Source: Flavobacterium sandaracinum | GTDB taxonomy: Bacteria > Bacteroidota > Bacteroidia > Flavobacteriales > Flavobacteriaceae | DNA length: 43,777 bases | Assembly: GCF_004349135.1 (NCBI RefSeq) | Contig: NZ_SMFN01000026.1 | Location: 1 to 43,777 of the forward strand | Reading direction: 5' to 3' | Part shown: one piece after another, positions 14,256 to 23,175 of the stretch | Layout of the letters: the number at the start of each line of letters is the position of its first letter | Numbering within the stretch: the first letter of the stretch is position 1 | Program-made: the position numbers and the translations under genes | The notes under the pieces: model-generated | Seen by the model: the letters and a program-made list of their open reading frames with translations, nothing else | Database searches by the model: none | Told to the model about the DNA's origin: nothing

Positions 14256-16793
14256 CTAAAGTTTCAAACGTCTTAATCTTAACGCATTTACAATTACGGA
14301 TACTGAACTAAAACTCATTGCCAAAGCTGCTATCATAGGAGAAAGTAAAATCCCGAAAAATGGATATAAAACTCCGGCTGCAATTGGCACACCTAAAACA
14401 TTGTAGAAAAAGGCAAAAAACAAATTTTGTTTAATGTTACTCATTACTGCGTGGCTCAATTTTTTGGCTTTCACAATACCTTGTAAATCGCCTTTTACTA
14501 AAGTTATTTTAGCACTTTCTATCGCCACGTCAGTTCCGGTACCCATGGCAATTCCGATGTCTGACTGTGCTAATGCAGGGGCATCGTTGATGCCGTCTCC
14601 TGCCATCGCGACAATTTTTCCGAGGGATTGGAGGCGCTTAATTTCATTTAGTTTGTCTTCGGGGAGGGCTCCTGCGATGAATGAACTAAGATCGAGTTCG
14701 GCAGCGACGGCTTTTGCGGTGTTTTCATTGTCGCCCGTTATCATTATTACTTCAACACCCTGACGCATCAGTTCTTTTATTGCTTCTTTGCTTGTTTCTT
14801 TTATCTTGTCTGTAATGGTTACAAAACCCAAAGCAACCCCATCGATGGAAATATAAGAAACTGTTTTTCCTAGTTTTTGTTCGGCTACAATTTTATTTTC
14901 CAATTCATCAGAAACTGTGGCGTTCACTTGTTCCATTAGTTTTTTATTTCCGAGGGCCACTTTTTTATTGGTTACCGTCCCAATAACTCCTTTTCCAGCA
15001 ATGGCTTCAAAATCGTTGACTTCGATTAATGAAATATTTTTTGCTTTTGCAAAATTGACTACGGCTTGCGCCAATGGGTGTTCGCTGTACTGATTTAAAG
15101 AAGCGATATTTTGCAATAGCCCATTTTCGTCATTTTGTAAGGAGAACACTTTTTCGACAGAAGGTTTTCCTTCGGTAATGGTACCTGTTTTATCAGTTAT
15201 CAGAACATTTACCTTGTTCATATTCTCTAATGCTTCAGCATTTTTTATCAAAACACCTGATAGTGCTCCTTTACCTACGCCGACCATTACCGACATTGGT
15301 GTGGCTAATCCCAAAGCACAAGGACAGGCAATTATTAATACTGCAATGGCATTGATAAAACCATAGACTAGGGCAGGTTCCGGTCCAAATTTTGCCCAAA
15401 CAAAAAAGGTTAAGACAGAAACTACAACTACAATCGGTACAAAATATTTTGCAATGCTATCCGCGAGTTTTTGAATGGGTGCTTTGGATCGGCTCGCATC
15501 ATTTACCATCTTAACAATTTGCGAAAGCAAGGTTTCCGAACCAACTTTCTCGGCAATCATAACAAAGGATTTATTTCCGTTTATGGTTCCCGCTATAACT
15601 GAATCATCAATCTTTTTATCAACAGGAATAGGCTCTCCTGAAATCATAGATTCATCTATAGTACTTTCTCCATCAGTAATTTTTCCATCTACTGGAATTT
15701 TATCTCCCGGTTTTACTCGTAATAAATCTCCTTTTTTGATGTCGTGAATCGAGATTACTTTGTCCCCTCCTTCGATAACCAAAGTCGCTTCGGTGGGCGC
15801 TAATTTCAATAATTCTTTTATGGCACCGCTAGTTTGACTGTGTGCTCTTGCTTCTAATAATTGGCCTAACAAAACCAAGGTTAATATGACCGTTGTTGCT
15901 TCAAAATAAAGTAACACTGTGCCGCTTTCGGTTTTAAATTCATTTGGAAAAATATCAGGAAAAAACATGCCAACCAAACTAAACAAGAAAGCTACTCCAG
16001 TACCAATTCCTATCAGCGTAAACATGTTGAGATTCCAGGTAACAATTGACTTCCAAGCGCGAACAAAGAACATCCAACACGCATAAAAAACCACGGGAAG
16101 CGTCAAAATCAATTGTACCCAATTCCAGTATGAAATGCCCATTATCTTTTCTAACGGATTATTTGACATCATTTCTATAGTAGCTATTGCGAAAACAGGA
16201 ATTGTAAAGGCTGTTGCTACTTTCATTTTCTTAAGCAAATCATTGTAAACCTTTTTGTCTTCACTATCTGTAGGTTCCATTGGTACTAAATCCATTCCGC
16301 AAATAGGGCAGGAGCCAGGTTCTTCTTTGATTACCTCCGGGTGCATCGGACAGGTGTATAATTTTTTAACCGCACTTAATTCATGAACTTTTTCTAAATT
16401 CATTCCGCATACTGGACAACTCCCGGGCTTATCGTAAACCTTGTCTCCTTCACAATGCATCGGACAATAGTATTTGCCTTGAGCATTACTTAGTGAAGGT
16501 ATTGTATCCATGTTATCACTAGTTTTAGTACTGCAACACGATTTTGTTATTGGCTCATTGACAGTTTTGTGAGTTGTATCGTTAGCGCTACTCATTTCTA
16601 TAGTGTACTTTCCAACGGTTGTTAATGCCTCTTGAAATTGATCCAGTGGAATGTGTTTTTCCATTGTTATAGTTGCAATTGGAGGATTCAAAGTAACCGT
16701 TGCTTGAATTCCATCGATGGCATTCAATGTTTTTTCCACTTTAGAACGACAGCTATCGCAAGTCATTCCGGTAATTTTATAGGTATGTATCAT
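14256..16793 (-). CDS. copA: Copper-exporting P1B-type ATPase with HMA and two HMBDs
   Basis: The 845-residue protein has an N-terminal HMA domain (GMTCDSC, 9-15), a CC pair (86-87) and two HMBD units. The first is a variant (YYCPMHCEGDK...CPVCGM, 108-131). The second is standard (YTCPMHPEVIK...CPICGM, 146-167). Then come membrane helices, the TGES-equivalent ISGEP, the metal-binding CPC in LIIACPCALGLATP (490-492), the phosphorylation site DKTGTITEG (534-542), the SEHPLAQ nucleotide motif and the hinge GDGINDAPALAQ. CPC with ALG downstream identifies subgroup P1B-1, exporters of Cu(I)/Ag(I). The ATG overlaps the stop of the upstream AAA ATPase gene (ATGA), so they are coupled. Confidence 0.95.
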   Translation of the reverse strand: MIHTYKITGMTCDSCRSKVEKTLNAIDGIQATVTLNPPIATITMEKHIPLDQFQEALTTVGKYTIEMSSANDTTHKTVNEPITKSCCSTKTSDNMDTIPSLSNAQGKYYCPMHCEGDKVYDKPGSCPVCGMNLEKVHELSAVKKLYTCPMHPEVIKEEPGSCPICGMDLVPMEPTDSEDKKVYNDLLKKMKVATAFTIPVFAIATIEMMSNNPLEKIMGISYWNWVQLILTLPVVFYACWMFFVRAWKSIVTWNLNMFTLIGIGTGVAFLFSLVGMFFPDIFPNEFKTESGTVLLYFEATTVILTLVLLGQLLEARAHSQTSGAIKELLKLAPTEATLVIEGGDKVISIHDIKKGDLLRVKPGDKIPVDGKITDGESTIDESMISGEPIPVDKKIDDSVIAGTINGNKSFVMIAEKVGSETLLSQIVKMVNDASRSKAPIQKLADSIAKYFVPIVVVVSVLTFFVWAKFGPEPALVYGFINAIAVLIIACPCALGLATPMSVMVGVGKGALSGVLIKNAEALENMNKVNVLITDKTGTITEGKPSVEKVFSLQNDENGLLQNIASLNQYSEHPLAQAVVNFAKAKNISLIEVNDFEAIAGKGVIGTVTNKKVALGNKKLMEQVNATVSDELENKIVAEQKLGKTVSYISIDGVALGFVTITDKIKETSKEAIKELMRQGVEVIMITGDNENTAKAVAAELDLSSFIAGALPEDKLNEIKRLQSLGKIVAMAGDGINDAPALAQSDIGIAMGTGTDVAIESAKITLVKGDLQGIVKAKKLSHAVMSNIKQNLFFAFFYNVLGVPIAAGVLYPFFGILLSPMIAALAMSFSSVSVIVNALRLRRLKL

Positions 16794-17335
16794 ATGTTTT
16801 TTAAAATAAAATTTACTCTTTCATTTGGTGTTAATAATGGAACAAAAATGACTGGAAAACTTAATGAATTGTAAACCTCGAAAATTAATCTATGAATGGT
16901 TTTTTGTGCTTCTTCGTCTTCTGTTCTTGCATAGTCTTTTGTAAAAGGTAATCGGTCTAAAATAAAAATCTTTTTATAAGACACCCTCTTAATGGCATTA
17001 AGTAATTTTTCGTCATAATCAAGATTTAAAAACTGATAATAGGCCATCGCATCAGGAATAGCCCTGTCAAGAAAAACAGTTTCAATAGGTGATAATTCCG
17101 CTTCTTGTTCAATTTGCATATCTAGCACAGCTAATTGAAATTGTCTTTTATTTTCTCTTATTTCTTCTAGACTTTTACCTTCTTCCCTCATGCTATCAAT
17201 GTAATGTCTGGCGTGTTCAATAGTTGTTTTGTAGCCCCTTTTCGATAACATATCAATTACTGTTGTTTTACCTGTACTAGGTCCACCTGTAATAACATAC
17301 CAATTGGTATCTACTTTTTGATTGTCCATTTTCAT
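16790..17335 (-). CDS. AAA-type ATP/GTP-binding protein coupled to copA
   Basis: The 181-residue protein contains a Walker A motif (GGPSTGKT, 17-24), a Walker B-like strand (ETVFLDRAIPD) and an Arg-rich lid (DRLPFTKDYARTEDEEAQ). This matches the AAA_28 group of predicted P-loop ATPases or kinases (NadR-like). The start is taken at 17335 (KMDNQKV), though ATG at 17329 or the longer 17368 cannot be excluded. Its last codon overlaps the copA start. The substrate is unknown. Nothing in the sequence shows metal binding; the coupling to copA suggests a supporting or regulatory role in copper export. Confidence 0.75.
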   Translation of the reverse strand: MKMDNQKVDTNWYVITGGPSTGKTTVIDMLSKRGYKTTIEHARHYIDSMREEGKSLEEIRENKRQFQLAVLDMQIEQEAELSPIETVFLDRAIPDAMAYYQFLNLDYDEKLLNAIKRVSYKKIFILDRLPFTKDYARTEDEEAQKTIHRLIFEVYNSLSFPVIFVPLLTPNERVNFILKNI

Positions 17336-17455
17336 CACTTTTAAAATTGCAAGTAGAACATAATTCATTCATACTAGTTTCAATTCGTTTTCTATTTATT
17401 ATGGTTTTCAACCTTTGGCTATGATTTTTGCAAAGCACGCAGATCGAATATAATA

Positions 17456-17503
17456 TTATTTTTGAACACGTGCCGTCTCAATAATACTATAGGTATGTGT
17501 CAT
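17456..17503 (-). pseudogene. 5' remnant of a second copA-like gene
   Basis: A minus-strand ATG at 17503 is followed by codons for MTHTYSI; the intact copA starts MIHTYKI. Over these 21 bases 18 are identical. The frame then leaves the HMA sequence and stops at 17456. It appears to be the start of an earlier HMA protein or copA gene lost by deletion, lying between the Cus block and the present copA. Confidence 0.4.
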
Positions 17504-17516
17504 TTCTTTCTAAACA

Positions 17517-18737
17517 CTACATTTTCATTCCCTCCATAGGATCATTTCCTTTTCGGAATTTATATTCGCTATTTATGGCATACGCTCCAGTGATGACTAC
17601 TTTTTTAGATGGATCCATTTCTGATTTAATTTCAATCATCCCATTGGTTTCTACTCCTGTTTCCACCATTATGCTTTCAAATACTCCTGGTCTTTTTTCA
17701 ATCCAGATGTAAGAAGCATTTTCTTCCCTGATTACAGCATCAGTAGGTATGAATACTCCTTTTATATTGGATTGTGTCAATCTTGCAATTGCCTGCATTC
17801 CGGGTTTCAACAGCAAGTTTTGATTGGGCACTTCCATTCGAATTAAAAGCAGACGAGTATCTGGATTTATTTCAGGATTGATAAAAGAAACTTGCGCATT
17901 TATGGTTTTATCAGGAAAATCGGAAAATGTAATTTGGGCTTTTTGTCCTATTTTTAGATTCTTGGCATAGTTTACGTTTACCTGTGTTTCTAACCAAAGA
18001 CTGTTTAAATCCGCCAATTTAATGATGGGGGAACCTTCCATTGCATAACTGCCTTCTGTGGTACTTATTTCCGATATTGTTCCACTGGCAGTGCTATAAA
18101 AAATGGTATAAGGAGAAACTTCCTTACTGGTTTTTATACTTTCAATCTGGGCATTGGTTAAACCAAAGAACAACAGCTTTTGTTTAGCTGCATTGAGCAT
18201 ATTTCGGGCATTCTTTCCAAAATCGCCAGGCATTGCGAGTTGTTTGTATGCCGTAAAATAATCCTGTTTAGCAATAGCAATATCTTCGCTATACAATTGA
18301 TATACGGCTTGGTTTTTAGCCACATAATCACCAACGGTCTTGAAATACAACTTTTCAATTCTTCCCATTGCTCTTGAAGAAATGGTTTTGATTTTCTCTT
18401 GATTAATTGTCAGGACTCCCGTATAATTTTGCTCTAAACTGCTTTGGGTTTCTGAAATAGTTTGGGTAGTGATATTTCCCAGCTGTATTTGCTGTTTACT
18501 CAAACTTATTTCGTTTGCCTCTGTATCATCTTGTTTTATTGGGGTTAACTCCATATGGCAAATAGGGCATTTTCCGGGTTTGTCTTCCTTGACTTGTGGA
18601 TCCATTGAGCAAGTGTAAAATGTTGTTGCTGCACTCTTATTGTGTTTGCTATGGTCTTCTTTTTCTTTAGTATTACAAGCCACCATTACCATAAATAGTA
18701 TTGATAGTAAACTTATTTTTTTTATTGTCTTCATCAT
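17517..18737 (-). CDS. CusB-like periplasmic adaptor lipoprotein with HMBD (second of two)
   Basis: The 406-residue protein has a lipoprotein signal (MVMVACN), a His-rich segment, and one HMBD (YTCSMDPQVKE...CPICHM, about 41-64, with Met replaced in the first motif). The barrel-sandwich, helical hairpin and beta-barrel regions of RND membrane-fusion proteins follow (YTGVLTINQEKIKTISSRAMGRI; ASGTISEISTTEGSYAMEG). It links the CusA pump to the outer-membrane channel and may hand over Cu(I). The ATG overlaps the stop of the previous adaptor by one base (TAATG), a sign of translational coupling. Two different adaptors in tandem may form a mixed hexamer or serve two pumps. Confidence 0.88.
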   Translation of the reverse strand: MMKTIKKISLLSILFMVMVACNTKEKEDHSKHNKSAATTFYTCSMDPQVKEDKPGKCPICHMELTPIKQDDTEANEISLSKQQIQLGNITTQTISETQSSLEQNYTGVLTINQEKIKTISSRAMGRIEKLYFKTVGDYVAKNQAVYQLYSEDIAIAKQDYFTAYKQLAMPGDFGKNARNMLNAAKQKLLFFGLTNAQIESIKTSKEVSPYTIFYSTASGTISEISTTEGSYAMEGSPIIKLADLNSLWLETQVNVNYAKNLKIGQKAQITFSDFPDKTINAQVSFINPEINPDTRLLLIRMEVPNQNLLLKPGMQAIARLTQSNIKGVFIPTDAVIREENASYIWIEKRPGVFESIMVETGVETNGMIEIKSEMDPSKKVVITGAYAINSEYKFRKGNDPMEGMKM

Positions 18738-19984
18738 TATTCGGTTTTAATAAAGCTTTCGCTGTCAATTAAATATTGTGCGTTTTTGGCAATGGTGTCT
18801 TTTACTGAAATACCTTCCATAATTTGGATAAAATCATCTATTTCAATTCCTGTTTTTATGGACGATGCCTTAAAGCCATTCTCCATTTTTAAGAAAACTA
18901 TTTTCTTGTTTCCAATACTTACCATTGCCTGTTTTTGAATCCAAATTCCTTTTACGGCATTTGTTTTCACTGCGCCTTGCAATCGCAAACCAACTGGTAA
19001 TTTCAATTTATTGTTATTTAAATAAACTCGAATTCTATTGGTTTTATCAGCTGCGTTTAATTGTGTTTCGACAAAATTTATTTTTGCATCCATAAATTCA
19101 TCTTTGTCAAGTTCGGAAGTAATTCTGATGGATTGATTGGCTTTGATTAGACTATTGTATCCTTGGATAACATTGAATATTCCCCATACTTTATCCGTAT
19201 TTAATAGTTTAAAAATGACTTCTCCCTTTTTTATATAACTCCCTTCTTTAACATTCAAAACTTCAGTGTTGTTATTCGCACTTTGCATCACAGGAATAGT
19301 TGTATTATCCATCGTTGCTGTTCCATCAATAATCCCGGAAGCAGGACTATAAATTGTTATTAGCGGGTTTACTTTTTTGGAATTAGACAGCGCATTTATT
19401 TGATTTTGAGTCATTCCATAAAGCAACAATTTTTGTCTGGACGCATCAATAATCGAAGGATTTTCAACATCATTAATGACCATATAAATGAAGTTTTGTT
19501 GTTCCGTCAGTAATTCAGGGCTGTATAAATCAAATAGTTTTTGTCCTTTATTTACTTTTTGATATTTATAATTGACATACATTCGCTCAATTCTTCCGCT
19601 CATTCGAGCTGCAATATTTTCCGATGAATTGGGATCATACCCCACAATTCCTGGTAGATTTATTTCACTGCTCAAAGTAGTGTCTATTGCCGTTGTCGTT
19701 TGATAATTTCCTACTATAAAATTGTCGGTAGGTTTTATAAGATTGTCGATTGAATTATCTTCAACTGAATTATTCTCCGTTATTTTTTTTACTAAAGTCA
19801 TTCCGCAAATGGGACAATTTCCGGGTTTATCTCTAATGATTTCCGGGTGCATCGAACAAGTGTAAACCTCGTTTTGATGCTCCATTTCCGAATGATTATC
19901 TGATTTTTTGGCAAAGAAATAGATTGCAATTCCGATAATGGAAATTCCAATAAGAGCTAAACCATACTTTATATACTTGTTCAT
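18737..19984 (-). CDS. CusB-like periplasmic adaptor with HMBD (first of two)
   Basis: The 415-residue protein starts with a single membrane anchor (YIKYGLALIGISIIGIAIYFF) and an HMBD (YTCSMHPEIIR...CPICGM, about 41-64). The adaptor body follows (GIVGYDPNSSENIAARMSGRI; SPASGIIDGTATMDN; GSYIKKGEVIFKL). It belongs to the HlyD/CusB family of RND membrane-fusion proteins. It begins 2 bp after cusC-like gene end and its stop overlaps the next adaptor. The two adaptors differ enough to be old paralogues rather than a recent copy. Confidence 0.88.
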   Translation of the reverse strand: MNKYIKYGLALIGISIIGIAIYFFAKKSDNHSEMEHQNEVYTCSMHPEIIRDKPGNCPICGMTLVKKITENNSVEDNSIDNLIKPTDNFIVGNYQTTTAIDTTLSSEINLPGIVGYDPNSSENIAARMSGRIERMYVNYKYQKVNKGQKLFDLYSPELLTEQQNFIYMVINDVENPSIIDASRQKLLLYGMTQNQINALSNSKKVNPLITIYSPASGIIDGTATMDNTTIPVMQSANNNTEVLNVKEGSYIKKGEVIFKLLNTDKVWGIFNVIQGYNSLIKANQSIRITSELDKDEFMDAKINFVETQLNAADKTNRIRVYLNNNKLKLPVGLRLQGAVKTNAVKGIWIQKQAMVSIGNKKIVFLKMENGFKASSIKTGIEIDDFIQIMEGISVKDTIAKNAQYLIDSESFIKTE

Positions 19985-19986
19985 AA

Positions 19987-21240
19987 TTATTTGGTTTCTA
20001 ATTGTTTTTCAATTTCTACTTGTGCTGCCAAAATATTTTGCAATTTATCTAAAGCATCAATTTGAGCCATATTTAATGCTTCCCAAGCATCGAGAGTGGC
20101 AAATAAATCACCGGTGTTATTTTGCCAAGCCAAAATTGCTGTTTCATAATTTTTCTTCAAAGCAGGGATAATACTTTTTTGGGCAACTTCGTATTGTTTT
20201 TTTAAAGCGTTCAATTCATTGCTCATACCCGAAATCATTCCTGTGGCTTCATTCAATATCATTTCTTTTTGCCAATTGAGACTTTCATTTTTAATATGAT
20301 AACTATTGATGTTGGCTTTATTCATTTTGGTTGACCAAGGCATAGGAATGGTAATCATTCCCATTAAGGAGAACTGTTGAGGTTGTGTTCCAAAAGCAAA
20401 CATATGGTCGTATTTTATACCAAACTCGGGCAATAATTTTGTTTTTTCGGCTGCAATTTTGAGCTGATTTATTTCCATCGTTTTTTCTATGGCTTTCACA
20501 TCGCTTCGGTTTTTAGAAAGAGAAGTTGTATCTGATATGGCCAAATTAAAATCTTTTATTTCGTAAGTTTCATCAATTTCAAATTTGGTGTTTTTATCTC
20601 TTGCCATCAAGGTGTTTAGCATAATTCGCTTTTGGGAAATGTCATTTTGCAACATTAGAATCATACTCTCTAATGCGCTGTATTGCGATTTTGCTTTGTA
20701 ATAAGTAGGCAATTTATCCATATTATACTGGTAGCGTATTTCCATACTTTTAATCATATAATCTAAAAGCAACAAATTATCATCGGCTATTTTTATTTTT
20801 TTATTTAAAACCAACCATTGATAATAATTTGTTTTTGCCAATGCTTTCAATTGATTAACTGTATAGTTTTTGTTTTCTTTTTCAACAGATGACATTGCAT
20901 TCATAAGATTAAAATCAGCTTTTAACTTGGATGCATTGGGTATCATTTGCGTAACACCCAACATATAATTTCCCATTCCTTGTCCCATTTCGCTTGCTTT
21001 CCAAAGATTGGAATTGTAAGGAGTCATAAAGAAACCCGTTTCCACTTGTGGTGGCATCCAACTTCTGGCACCTTTTGCCGCTGCATCCATACTTTGAATG
21101 TCGGCATCGTACATTTTTAGTTGAGGATTGTTTGTCTTGATTGTACTCAAGACATTATCCAAGGAAAGTGTTTGTGCTGCCAAATTAGTGGCGCTCAAAA
21201 TCAAACAACTTATTGCTATATATAATTTATTCTTTAACAT
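19987..21240 (-). CDS. CusC-like TolC-family outer-membrane channel
   Basis: The 417-residue protein has a signal peptide (to about NLAAQ, 23) and two repeats of long helices with short strands (NPQLKMYDADIQSMDAAAK; TNYYQWLVLNKKIKIADDNL), typical of the outer-membrane factor family. It would form the trimeric exit duct of the copper efflux complex. Its ATG overlaps the stop of the pump's C-terminal part by 14 bp. The order pump, channel, adaptor, adaptor on one strand indicates a single operon. Confidence 0.9.
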   Translation of the reverse strand: MLKNKLYIAISCLILSATNLAAQTLSLDNVLSTIKTNNPQLKMYDADIQSMDAAAKGARSWMPPQVETGFFMTPYNSNLWKASEMGQGMGNYMLGVTQMIPNASKLKADFNLMNAMSSVEKENKNYTVNQLKALAKTNYYQWLVLNKKIKIADDNLLLLDYMIKSMEIRYQYNMDKLPTYYKAKSQYSALESMILMLQNDISQKRIMLNTLMARDKNTKFEIDETYEIKDFNLAISDTTSLSKNRSDVKAIEKTMEINQLKIAAEKTKLLPEFGIKYDHMFAFGTQPQQFSLMGMITIPMPWSTKMNKANINSYHIKNESLNWQKEMILNEATGMISGMSNELNALKKQYEVAQKSIIPALKKNYETAILAWQNNTGDLFATLDAWEALNMAQIDALDKLQNILAAQVEIEKQLETK

Positions 21241-23164
21241 CTATAAGATCTATTTTTCCTTTTGTTCTTAATTCTCGAAGTTTTACCATTTCAAAAACAA
21301 TCGGTGTTACTAATAATACATAAATCGTGGAAGTAATTGTACCTCCAATTAGTGGAACAGTAATGGGAAGCATTATATCAGATCCTGTTCCTGTTGCCCA
21401 AAGAATAGGGATTAATCCAAATAAGGAAACTGAAACCGTCATCAATTTTGGTCTTAACCTTTTGGCTGAACCATCAATAATATATTGTTTCAATATTTCT
21501 TCAGTTATGGTTTCCTTCGTGTTTCCGTACTTTTCTACCATTTTATTCATTGCTTCATTCAAATAGATGGTCATTAACATTGCCGTTTCGATTGCCATTC
21601 CAAACAAGGCAATAAATCCAACGGCAACAGCAACGGATAAATTAATGCCATAAAAATAAACCATAAATATTCCTCCAATTAAAGCAAAGGGTACTGTAAT
21701 CATCGTGATTAATGCCTCTTTCATTGAATGGTACGTAAAATATAAAACAAGAAATATAATGACCACAACAATAGGCAGTATTAAACTTAATGTTTTGTTG
21801 GCTCTAATTTGATTTTCCCATTGACCGCTCCATTCCACATAATATCCTTTTGGCATTTTAGTCATCATTGCATCGAGTTTTTTCTGCGCCTCTTTTACAG
21901 TACTTCCTAAATCACGTTCCCGAACATTGAACAACACAGTGCCCCGAAGCATTGCATTTTCGCTATTTATCATTGGAGGGCCATCACTTATTTTTACATT
22001 AGCTACAGTTTCTAATGGTATTGGGCCAAAATCCATTGTTTGCACCTGTAGTTTTTTTAAGGCTTCAATGCTGTTACGGTATTCTTGAGCATATCTTGCA
22101 TTTACAGAAAAACGCTGTCTTCCCTCGATAGTCGTGGTTAGTTTCATACCTCCAATAGAAGCTTCAACCACATTATTAATGTCGTCTATGGTCAATCCAT
22201 ATCTACCAATAACGTCTCTTTTTGCTTCAATGTCAATATATTTTCCGCCTGTTATGGGTTCCGCATACAAATCTTTAACTCCAGAAGTTCCTTCCAATGT
22301 TTTTTTAATTTTTTGAGCCAAAACATTGATGGTGTCTAAACTTGCTCCGTAGATTTTGATTCCTACATCGGTTCTGATTCCTGTTGAAAGCATATTGATA
22401 CGGTTGATAATAGGTTGCGTAAAACCATTGGTCACACCAGGGATTTGCAGTTTGTTGTTTATTTCCGTGATAATATCATTCTTGGTTTTGTCTTCTCGCC
22501 ATTCTGCTTGAGGTTTTAGCAAAATAATGGTTTCAACCATACTTATTGGACTGTTATCAGTTGCCGTATTTGCCCTGCCTGCTTTTCCCAACACGTGAGC
22601 CACTTCGGGAATCGACTTAATCAATTTGTCTTGAACTTGAAGAATTCTCTTTACTTCGGAGTTGGATACATCGGGTAAGGTTACTGGCATAAACAGTACA
22701 GATCCTTCATCTAAAGGGGGCATAAATTCTGAACCTAAACGAGTAAACATTAATACACCAATCAGCAAGGCAATGATGTTGATGCCCAATACCGTTTTCC
22801 TCCATTTTAAACAAAAAATCAAAATGGGTGTATAAATGCTTTCCAATTTTTTGTTAATTGGATTTTTATTTTCTGGACGAAGTTTTCCTTTTAGTAAAAA
22901 ACTAATTAGCACTGGTACAAGTGTAATGGCTAAAAAGGCATCAACTATCAGAATAAAAGATTTCGTCCAAGCCAATGGTCCAAATAACTTGCCTTCCATT
23001 CCTGTGAGAAGAAATACAGGCAAAAAGGATGTAATTACAATTATTGTTGAGTAGAAAACACCTGGGCCTACTAATTTGGAAGAGCTTTCTATAAGCTTCA
23101 ACTTATCTTCAGGAGATAGTGGATCGTTTTCTTTTTTGAATATATTTTTAATTTTATTTTTCAT
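21227..23164 (-). CDS. CusA-like RND heavy-metal pump, C-terminal part (split gene)
   Basis: The 645-residue frame corresponds to the part of HME-RND pumps after the first membrane half. It starts in the cytoplasmic loop (KNKIKNIFKKENDPLSPEDK), then ESSSKLVGPGVFYSTIIVITSF, the periplasmic domain (EVAHVLGKAGRANTATDNSP; MLSTGIRTDVGIKIYG), and the final membrane helices (LYFTYHSMKEALITM; GGTITSTIYVLL). Together with the 426-residue N-terminal part it makes about 1070 residues, the length of one CusA. The start ATG at 23164 is the first after an in-frame stop and has GGAAAT upstream. It could be a true two-polypeptide pump or the result of a frameshift between the genes. Confidence 0.88.
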   Translation of the reverse strand: MKNKIKNIFKKENDPLSPEDKLKLIESSSKLVGPGVFYSTIIVITSFLPVFLLTGMEGKLFGPLAWTKSFILIVDAFLAITLVPVLISFLLKGKLRPENKNPINKKLESIYTPILIFCLKWRKTVLGINIIALLIGVLMFTRLGSEFMPPLDEGSVLFMPVTLPDVSNSEVKRILQVQDKLIKSIPEVAHVLGKAGRANTATDNSPISMVETIILLKPQAEWREDKTKNDIITEINNKLQIPGVTNGFTQPIINRINMLSTGIRTDVGIKIYGASLDTINVLAQKIKKTLEGTSGVKDLYAEPITGGKYIDIEAKRDVIGRYGLTIDDINNVVEASIGGMKLTTTIEGRQRFSVNARYAQEYRNSIEALKKLQVQTMDFGPIPLETVANVKISDGPPMINSENAMLRGTVLFNVRERDLGSTVKEAQKKLDAMMTKMPKGYYVEWSGQWENQIRANKTLSLILPIVVVIIFLVLYFTYHSMKEALITMITVPFALIGGIFMVYFYGINLSVAVAVGFIALFGMAIETAMLMTIYLNEAMNKMVEKYGNTKETITEEILKQYIIDGSAKRLRPKLMTVSVSLFGLIPILWATGTGSDIMLPITVPLIGGTITSTIYVLLVTPIVFEMVKLRELRTKGKIDLIDVKE

Positions 23165-23175
23165 CTTATTTCCAA

